Shown: positions 1-5,173 of the stretch, one piece after another
Layout of the letters: every line of letters starts with the position of its first letter
How positions within the stretch are numbered: the stretch's first letter is position 1
NCBI GenBank assembly: GCA_045654805.1
Contig: JAZOOD010000042.1
Coordinates: forward strand, 1 to 5,173
Reading direction: 5' to 3'
DNA: 5,173 nt
Origin: CAZNKU01 sp045654805
GTDB taxonomy: Bacteria; Bacillota; Clostridia; Monoglobales; Firm-18
Notes under the pieces: generated by a model
What the model saw: the letters and a program-made list of their open reading frames with translations, nothing else
What the model was told of the DNA's origin: nothing
Database searches by the model: none
Program-made: the position numbers and the translations under genes

Positions 1-13
1 TAAGGAAACATAT

Positions 14-253
14 ATGCCTGTGTTTGAAAAGGGAATAAATGCTATTTGCGAATATTGCATTAACCCTGACCTTTCAATAGACAAAGGCTCTTGCGGATGT
101 TGTTGTCCGGGTGAAGGAGAAATGAAGGGAACAGTTGAAGCGTACCTTACAATCCCAATGCCAAGACGAAATGACAGCCACGTTTTCGGTCCTGTTATAA
201 TGGCTCTTACAGAGGCTGCAAAGAACGGGATAGAAGATGTTAAATATATATAA
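14..253 (+). CDS. Cysteine-rich small protein or C-terminal fragment, function unknown
   Basis: I do not recognise this 79-residue product. Its first half holds six cysteines: a CX2C pair at residues 12 and 15, then C27 and a C-C-C run at 29-31 followed by PGEGE. This pattern could bind a metal, but I cannot match it to a named zinc or iron-sulfur family. The second half, from about residue 40, has no cysteine and reads as a small folded segment with the motif IPMPRR near residues 47-52 and a helical stretch at about 60-75. There is no signal peptide or membrane segment, so it is probably cytoplasmic. The ATG has an AAGGA site at 2-6 with a 7-base gap, which favours a real start. However, the same frame stays open to the left edge (codons for K-E-T-Y precede the ATG), so it may be the tail of a longer protein. 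The product ends in a clean TAA, and the next gene starts 83 bases later. A functional link to the surface genes downstream is not evident. Confidence 0.6.
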   Translation: MPVFEKGINAICEYCINPDLSIDKGSCGCCCPGEGEMKGTVEAYLTIPMPRRNDSHVFGPVIMALTEAAKNGIEDVKYI

Positions 254-281
254 ATATGTATGCAAAATTTGTATTTTAACT

Positions 282-310
282 TTGTTGTTTAGTAAGGATT
301 ACCTTATTTA
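282..310 (+). promoter_or_regulatory. Possible weak sigma-A-type promoter for the surface-protein operon
   Basis: TTGTTG at 282-287 and TATTTA at 305-310 are separated by 17 bases, the preferred spacing for a housekeeping promoter. Both hexamers are imperfect matches to TTGACA and TATAAT. An AT-rich tract at about 241-280 lies just upstream and could help polymerase binding. The site lies between the small frame ending at 253 and the start at 337, where a promoter for the exported-protein pair would be expected. AT-rich DNA gives such matches by chance, so this is only a candidate. Confidence 0.3.
293..306. other. Small inverted repeat in the operon leader
   Basis: TAAGG at 293-297 and CCTTA at 302-306 are perfect inverted copies around a 4-base loop (ATTA). 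The stem is only 5 base pairs and is followed by TTTAAAT rather than a solid T run, so it is a poor intrinsic terminator. It overlaps the candidate -10 region, so it could be a small operator half-site pair, or chance. Confidence 0.25.
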
Positions 311-321
311 AATGAGTTAAT

Positions 322-328
322 AAAGGAG
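322..328 (+). promoter_or_regulatory. Ribosome binding site that decides the start of the SLH protein
   Basis: AAAGGAG is a near-perfect Shine-Dalgarno sequence 8 bases before the ATG at 337. It rules out the in-frame GTG at 328, which overlaps the site itself. A second ATG directly follows at 340 (Met-Met-Arg-Lys) and could also be used with an 11-base gap, but 337 has the better spacing. Confidence 0.85.
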
Positions 329-336
329 TGTTTATT

Positions 337-2952
337 ATGATGAGAAAAATTTCAAAAACATTGCTTTGCATAATGTGCATAATTGCAATGGTTGTACCTT
401 CTTTCGGTACAGTATCTGCATCCATTGAAGATGTGGTTTTTGAACTAACATCATTGGGTGTGTTGGAAGGTATGGAAAAGGAGTCGGATTTGAACGGCTA
501 TATGACAAGAGCGGAATTTGCCAAGCTCGTTGTCAATACAATGGGATATTCTGATATTGCTGAGACTATGAAGGACAAGGGGTATTTTTCCGATGTGTCA
601 TCTACTCCATATGTTGGTGCAATAAATCTATTGTATGAATTGAAAATATTGTCAGGAACTGGAGTAGGTACATTTAGTCCGGATGCTCATGTAACTTATC
701 CACAGGTTGGTAAGATTATGACTAATGTTCTTGGCTATTCAAATATTGTTGACGAATCAGACCTTAATGCATATTTTTATCAGGCAGGTGCACTTGGAGT
801 GTACAAAAATGTTAATTCTGCAGGCGAATATGTTACATATCACGATGCTTATATTATGATTAGCAACAGCTTGAATGTTGATGTTATGACACAAAACTTC
901 GGTATGTTCGGAAGCGGAAGTTATGAGGTTGTTGATGGTAATACCCTAAAGTCATATCTTCAGACTGCACAACACCATAATCTAACTAAGAAAAGCGGTA
1001 TTGTAACCGGTGACAGAGTTACTTATCTCCATAAGGAAATGGCGAAGAACAAAGATTATATTATTGAAATCAATGGTGAAGCTTTAAAATGTAATTTTGT
1101 GACTCCTTTGGGCTTGGTAGGTATGGCTGTTGACTATTATATAGAATATACAGACGATGAAAATGGTATTGTAACTTCAATGCAGCCATCATCTAAAAAC
1201 CGTGTTGCTGAATTTAAACTTGACGATTGTTTCGCTGTAGCATCAGGTGTGTTGAAGTATTATGACAACAACGACACTGTTAAACTTAGATATGACGAGG
1301 CAACAGAAGTTGTTTACAACAACAGATTAGAACCGAAATATACTCCTGAGAAAGTTATGAGTTACAAAAAAGGAACAGTACGCGCAATAGATAATGATGA
1401 AGATGAAATTCTTGATGTTATCTACATTATGGATTACAAAGATGCGATTGTTGAAAGATTATATTCTGAAAACAAGTATGTTTATTTTGCCAATAATCAG
1501 ATTATGGACGGGCTAAGATATGTGTCTTTAGACGATGAAGACTTAATTGTGGATATCAAAGATGCAAATGGTAAGAAATTATCATTTGATGAAATTCCTG
1601 AAGATAGTGTAGTAAGTATTGCAAAGAGCAATGATAAAAAGGTTGTTTCTGTTGTTGTTTGTGATAAAAAGGTTACAGGAACAATAAATATTGTTGAAGA
1701 TGAATATGTAACAATTGGTTCTGATGTTTTTGAATGTGATCCGAGTATTGCTGTGGAAGTTGGAAAGCATGTTGATGCATACATAAACTTTATGAACAAA
1801 ATAATATATGTTGAAGAAACAATTTCTTATGATAGTTATGCTTATGTTATGAAGGCTTCAAATCCATCAAGTTCTTTGGATAGTATAAAAGTTTCTATGA
1901 TATCACCGGGATATATCAGCGAAACAAAGAAGGATTCAATAGCAGAGGACGGTGCTTCAGAAACTTCTAAAAAGCTATTTTTCAGAAATACCGGAAAGAC
2001 AATATATCCTCTTGCTGAAAAGGTAACAATTGATGGTACCAGATATGCTGCAGATAAGGCTGCAGGAATGATTTTGAACCAAGTAGTTTCTTATTCATTA
2101 AACTCAAGTGGGGAAATAAGCAAGGTGGACATTATACCTCCTGTTGATAATGATCCAAAGAAGACATATAACCAAAACGGTAAGGTTTTCAGTAAAGGCT
2201 CCTCATATGGGTTTGGTATTGACGAAAGCAAGACTATGTCAATATGTGTGCCTGATAATTCTGGAACTACAGATGATGATTTACTTGTTCCGGTAATGCT
2301 TATGAACGGAGAAGAATATACAATTAAAGGATATGATGTTGACGAGGTATCAAGCATAGCAGGTTTGGTTGTAATTACTGAAACAATGCAAGCTGGACAG
2401 TCAGGCACTATAACAAAAGACAGTGATGTTGCAATTGTAAAAAGGGTTTCCAGAAAAATAGACAAAGATGAAGAACGTATAGTAGTTAATTTGTTGACAA
2501 AAGACGGAGAGAAAAATTATTTTGTTTCAAATCTAATACCTAACTCAGCTCAGTTTACAACATTAGGTGTGGGAGATTTAATTGCATACTCTTTGGTTGA
2601 AGGTGACAATGAGTTAAATGGTTTCAAATTAATACAGGATGCTAATTCTTACAAAGGAAACACTATAGATTTTCCATACACAGACGATGAAATATGTATT
2701 GGTAATGTTGTAGATTGCAAATATAACTATGTTTCACAAAGTGGTAGATGGACCGATAATGTTACTATAGATTGCGGCGATGCTACAGCAGTCTATGAGG
2801 TTTTTATGACAGGTACACCACCTATATATTTACTAAAAGGTGATAATGTAATTGATATGTTGACATTCGATGACATACAAATCGGAGATAAAATATTTGT
2901 TTCCGCATCAGATGAGAGAACTGTTATAAGAGCAATAGTGGTAAGAAGATAG
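337..2952 (+). CDS. Exported S-layer homology (SLH) domain protein with repeated beta-rich modules
   Basis: This complete 871-residue protein is probably held on the cell wall. Residues 1-28 form a signal peptide: basic MMRK, a hydrophobic core at about 8-20, and a V-S-A cleavage site after A28. SLH-like repeats follow at about 33-74, 84-134 and 142-182. The first has an intact T-R-A-E (57-60). The second has the typical F-S-D-V, a Y-V-G-A-I helix and a G-T-F-S-P-D turn, but T-Y-P-Q in place of TRAE. The third is weak, with T-Y-H-D (167-170). SLH triplets of this family bind pyruvylated secondary cell-wall polymers. The remaining 650 residues are beta-rich, with recurring segments of the type I-x-G-x-x-Y, then a G-x-x-V-x-Y strand, then a turn and I/V strand (for example 245-282, 460-493 and 565-599). 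No enzyme motif was seen, so it may be a stalk or scaffold. The mature part has eight cysteines. It ends 13 bases before a second exported protein, probably in the same operon. The SLH call is strong and the role of the rest is unknown. Confidence 0.96.
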   Translation: MMRKISKTLLCIMCIIAMVVPSFGTVSASIEDVVFELTSLGVLEGMEKESDLNGYMTRAEFAKLVVNTMGYSDIAETMKDKGYFSDVSSTPYVGAINLLYELKILSGTGVGTFSPDAHVTYPQVGKIMTNVLGYSNIVDESDLNAYFYQAGALGVYKNVNSAGEYVTYHDAYIMISNSLNVDVMTQNFGMFGSGSYEVVDGNTLKSYLQTAQHHNLTKKSGIVTGDRVTYLHKEMAKNKDYIIEINGEALKCNFVTPLGLVGMAVDYYIEYTDDENGIVTSMQPSSKNRVAEFKLDDCFAVASGVLKYYDNNDTVKLRYDEATEVVYNNRLEPKYTPEKVMSYKKGTVRAIDNDEDEILDVIYIMDYKDAIVERLYSENKYVYFANNQIMDGLRYVSLDDEDLIVDIKDANGKKLSFDEIPEDSVVSIAKSNDKKVVSVVVCDKKVTGTINIVEDEYVTIGSDVFECDPSIAVEVGKHVDAYINFMNKIIYVEETISYDSYAYVMKASNPSSSLDSIKVSMISPGYISETKKDSIAEDGASETSKKLFFRNTGKTIYPLAEKVTIDGTRYAADKAAGMILNQVVSYSLNSSGEISKVDIIPPVDNDPKKTYNQNGKVFSKGSSYGFGIDESKTMSICVPDNSGTTDDDLLVPVMLMNGEEYTIKGYDVDEVSSIAGLVVITETMQAGQSGTITKDSDVAIVKRVSRKIDKDEERIVVNLLTKDGEKNYFVSNLIPNSAQFTTLGVGDLIAYSLVEGDNELNGFKLIQDANSYKGNTIDFPYTDDEICIGNVVDCKYNYVSQSGRWTDNVTIDCGDATAVYEVFMTGTPPIYLLKGDNVIDMLTFDDIQIGDKIFVSASDERTVIRAIVVRR

Positions 2953-2960
2953 GAGGGGAG
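2951..2960 (+). promoter_or_regulatory. Ribosome binding site of the second surface protein
   Basis: AGGAGGGGAG starts inside the TAG stop codon of the upstream gene and lies 5 bases before the ATG at 2966. The overlap of stop codon and Shine-Dalgarno leaves no room for a promoter or terminator. This supports co-transcription and possibly translational coupling of the two exported proteins. As in the upstream gene, the start is a double ATG (2966 and 2969), and the first is preferred. Confidence 0.85.
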
Positions 2961-2965
2961 TAAAA

Positions 2966-5173
2966 ATGATGAAAAGAATATTATCTTTACTAATATGTAT
3001 AAGTATTATTATGTCAGCTGCTCCTGTTGTACTTGGCGACTCTACAGATCTAGATCCATATGGTTATATGGCTGATTGTACAGATGATAACAAAATTATA
3101 GACTATACATTTAATAGCGCCTTCTACGAAACAGATTTAGCTAAAAAAGTTATAGTAGAAAGCTTTGATTCAGGTGATGATGGTTATAAAGCTGAATATA
3201 CTGATGATGGTATTGTTGTAACTAAGATTGATAGCAGAACTACTTCTGCGGCTTGCTACAAATTTGCTATAAATTTTGTAACATTTGATGAAGCTTCTGA
3301 CATATATAAAGTTGGTTTATCAGGTAAGTATGCGTTAGAAATGGTTGTTCAGCCGAATTTTCCTACAAATAAGGGACGTACAGACTTTTTCTTTGTTGGT
3401 GATATAGCAAAAAAAGGGCAGATTTGGCAAGGTCCTGCTAATAATAATAAACAGAACAACTTCAGAATAACTCCGGCAAATGCAGCTTTTTGGTATAATG
3501 TTTCAGGTAATCCTGCATCTACAAGTCATCTTAAAGATTTCACTAACGGACAGGATTATATAGTAAGAATAGTATTTGATACAGATAATGGCAAAATTCA
3601 TCTATATGATATTGATGAAAACGGTGAATTTTTCTTATTGGGTGACCACACTTATACAGGTGAAGTGCTAACATCTATGACATGGGCGCCATGGCAGCAT
3701 GTTGCAAAAGATAATTCATTTACATTCAAAAGTATAAAGGTATTTGAACTGGACGAAAATGAGAATTATCCTGGCAAAGTAGCATTTGAATCCTTTAAGT
3801 CACTTATGCCCGATAGTGTTGTAGCAGACGATACAAATGTAACAGAGGATTTTGAAATCCCAAGTGAATTAGTTGTAACAGAGACAACTTCAATTGAAAC
3901 TTTGGACGAGGGAGTTGTAACTGTGTCAAAGGAAGAACAAACAGATGGTTCTGTAAAATATACTGGTTCTGTTAAAAGAGGATTTGAAGATACTATTGGT
4001 GGAATCAAGGTTTCTGATTCTACAAGCGGAATATTTTATGAGAAGATATATAAATTCATTGTAAAAGAAAGAGATGGTATTAATAGAACAACATTAGCCG
4101 AATATGATTTTTCATCTAACTCGGTTTATGATGAATTTGTAAGTAATGTAAATGGCAGCGAGGACTCAAATGGGTATTTGATAACAAATACAAAGGAAAC
4201 AGGCGAAGTAATTGGTTTGCTGAAAACTTTGAAAAATTCTGATGACTATACAAATACATATTACTATGACCATTCGGGTGCATTTGATTATGAAATGTCT
4301 TTAATTCCAAACGTATCTGATGGAAACGCAGTAATACAGGTTGGTAATTATGATGTAGTTAGCGGAAGTTTTGTGCCTTTTGGAACTGTAAAAGTTTCAT
4401 CCGATAGTGTTATTTATTCAGATAGTAATGAAGACATTACAGTTGTTCAGGAAAGTACATTAGATAACGAATATAGAATCAGATTCAGAACATACACAGA
4501 TGACAGCAGTATTTGGTGTTGGATTAACGATAGCGCGGTATCATCTTTACCATTCAGCTATACTGCAACAAATAATAGGCTTAATGCATATAGAGTAACA
4601 TTTGAGAACGGTACAGAAAACGATAGCGTGGTAGTAGATAATGCTATACTTACTAATCTAATGCCTTCTGAAAATGATGTTCTTAAAGGTTGTCTTGGTA
4701 TTGCGGATAAAATAAAGATTTCAAATATAACATCTAATCCGGATGATGCTTACGGAGCAATAAAATCACTTCCTACATTTGATGGGTATAATGTAGAATG
4801 GTCAGCAAACAATTCATTGGCTGATTTGGAAAACAAATATATTTACCGCACGGGAGATGATACTGAAATTATTATTTCTGCCCTAATAAGCGCTAAGGAA
4901 AATTCCAGATTAAAGGTAAGAAAAGATTTTGTACTGAATGTTGATGGAACAGATGATCCTAAGTATTTGCTTGAAGGTGATTTGGCAAAAATCGTTCCTG
5001 CAAGTATCACAAACCAAAATCCACAGGCATTAATAGCAGATTTAGTTTTGCCTAGAAAATCCGACCAGGGCTATGATGTAAGTTGGGAAGTTTGTGAAGG
5101 ATATGAAAACTTCATTTCTGTGGTAGATTACGCAGGTAAGATAAATAAAAACATCAATATTCCTGAGGATACT
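2966..5173 (+). CDS. Large exported protein with jelly-roll (concanavalin/LamG-like) and bacterial Ig-like domains, 3' end missing
   Basis: The frame runs without a stop for 736 codons to the right edge, so the C-terminus is missing. Residues 1-24 are a signal peptide (MMKR, hydrophobic core 5-16, likely V-L-G cleavage before D25). Residues about 44-265 look like a jelly-roll fold of the concanavalin/LamG type, with the hairpin I-H-L-Y-D-I-D-E-N-G at 211-220 and aromatic residues W154, W176, W240 and W243. Residues about 290-368 resemble a degenerate Ig-like domain ending in K-I-Y-K-F-I-V. A second jelly-roll-like region spans about 376-566. Two segments then match the atrophied bacterial Ig pattern: about 571-660 (L-P-T-F-D-G-Y-N-V-E-W-S) and 668 onward (L-V-L-P-R-K, then Y-D-V-S-W). 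Such domains usually bind sugars or act as spacers in surface proteins and polysaccharide-degrading enzymes. No catalytic module or wall anchor is visible, but either could lie beyond the edge. It sits 13 bases after the SLH protein and is probably its operon partner. The export and CDS calls are firm, while domain limits come from pattern reading only. Confidence 0.94.
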   Translation, partial: MMKRILSLLICISIIMSAAPVVLGDSTDLDPYGYMADCTDDNKIIDYTFNSAFYETDLAKKVIVESFDSGDDGYKAEYTDDGIVVTKIDSRTTSAACYKFAINFVTFDEASDIYKVGLSGKYALEMVVQPNFPTNKGRTDFFFVGDIAKKGQIWQGPANNNKQNNFRITPANAAFWYNVSGNPASTSHLKDFTNGQDYIVRIVFDTDNGKIHLYDIDENGEFFLLGDHTYTGEVLTSMTWAPWQHVAKDNSFTFKSIKVFELDENENYPGKVAFESFKSLMPDSVVADDTNVTEDFEIPSELVVTETTSIETLDEGVVTVSKEEQTDGSVKYTGSVKRGFEDTIGGIKVSDSTSGIFYEKIYKFIVKERDGINRTTLAEYDFSSNSVYDEFVSNVNGSEDSNGYLITNTKETGEVIGLLKTLKNSDDYTNTYYYDHSGAFDYEMSLIPNVSDGNAVIQVGNYDVVSGSFVPFGTVKVSSDSVIYSDSNEDITVVQESTLDNEYRIRFRTYTDDSSIWCWINDSAVSSLPFSYTATNNRLNAYRVTFENGTENDSVVVDNAILTNLMPSENDVLKGCLGIADKIKISNITSNPDDAYGAIKSLPTFDGYNVEWSANNSLADLENKYIYRTGDDTEIIISALISAKENSRLKVRKDFVLNVDGTDDPKYLLEGDLAKIVPASITNQNPQALIADLVLPRKSDQGYDVSWEVCEGYENFISVVDYAGKINKNINIPEDT

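Noticed and set aside
74..265. Minus-strand open frame of 63 codons opposite the cysteine-rich frame
   Set aside because: It lies almost wholly antisense to a plus-strand frame with a good ribosome binding site, and its product has no recognisable domain.
254..281. AT-rich tract after the first stop codon considered as an intrinsic terminator
   Set aside because: The only symmetry is a 4-base CAAA/TTTG arm pair with a single central base, which cannot form a stable hairpin, and there is no GC-rich stem.
328..336. An in-frame GTG start at 328 that would add Met-Phe-Ile to the SLH protein
   Set aside because: The GTG overlaps the AAAGGAG ribosome binding site, which is ideally placed for the ATG at 337. 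The MMRK start also gives a normal signal peptide.
1632..1674. Exact 13-base direct repeat TGATAAAAAGGTT at 1632-1644 and 1662-1674
   Set aside because: Both copies are in frame and encode the same D-K-K-V strand edge ten residues apart. This is best explained as coding similarity in AT-rich sequence, not an attachment site or a regulatory repeat.
1497..2465. Minus-strand open frames at 1497-1799, 1582-1770 and 2091-2465
   Set aside because: All lie inside the SLH protein gene, have Ser/Thr/Ile/Phe-rich products typical of antisense readings of Asp/Glu/Asn/Lys-rich genes, and show no domain.
3578..3628. DxDxNG-like loops (residues 205-209 and 215-220 of the second protein) resembling EF-hand or dockerin calcium sites
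   Set aside because: There is no paired 12-residue loop-helix repeat as in dockerins. The segment reads as a beta hairpin of the jelly roll (I-H-L-Y-D then turn then F-F-L-L), so an EF-hand call is not supported.
3766..4310. Minus-strand open frames at 3766-4008 and 4116-4310
   Set aside because: They are antisense to the continuous 736-codon frame of the second surface protein, have low-complexity products and show no supporting features.

Overview
The window looks like a piece of an AT-rich, low-GC Gram-positive anaerobe of the class Clostridia. The evidence is AT-rich codon use, strong purine-rich Shine-Dalgarno sites (AAAGGAG and AGGAGGGGAG), Gram-positive-style signal peptides, S-layer homology (SLH) repeats, and LamG/concanavalin-like and bacterial Ig-like domains of a type common in clostridial surface proteins. 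The genus cannot be fixed from the sequence. A plant-polymer-degrading gut or digester clostridium would fit, but that is inference.

Layout, all on the plus strand. (1) Positions 14-253: a short cysteine-rich reading frame of 79 codons that I do not recognise. It may be the 3' end of a longer gene starting left of the window. (2) Positions 254-336: an 83-base AT-rich gap with a weak promoter-like pair, a small hairpin and the ribosome binding site of the next gene. (3) Positions 337-2952: a complete 871-residue exported protein with a signal peptide, one good and two degenerate SLH repeats, then about 650 residues of beta-rich, repeat-like modules with no recognised enzyme. (4) After 13 bases, positions 2966 to the right edge: the first 736 residues of a second exported protein. 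It has a signal peptide and, by my reading, alternates jelly-roll (concanavalin/LamG-like) domains with atrophied bacterial Ig-like domains. It has no stop codon before the window ends.

The two large genes almost certainly form one operon. The best-supported reading is a surface module. The first protein would sit on the cell-wall polymer through its SLH repeats. The second, which shows no wall anchor in the visible part, is a large adhesive or carbohydrate-binding protein whose catalytic or anchoring part, if any, lies beyond the right edge. No RNA genes, mobile elements, CRISPR arrays or convincing strong terminators were seen. The points most worth following are the repeated modules of the SLH protein, its decayed SLH motifs, the jelly-roll/Ig alternation of its partner, and the cysteine-rich small frame.
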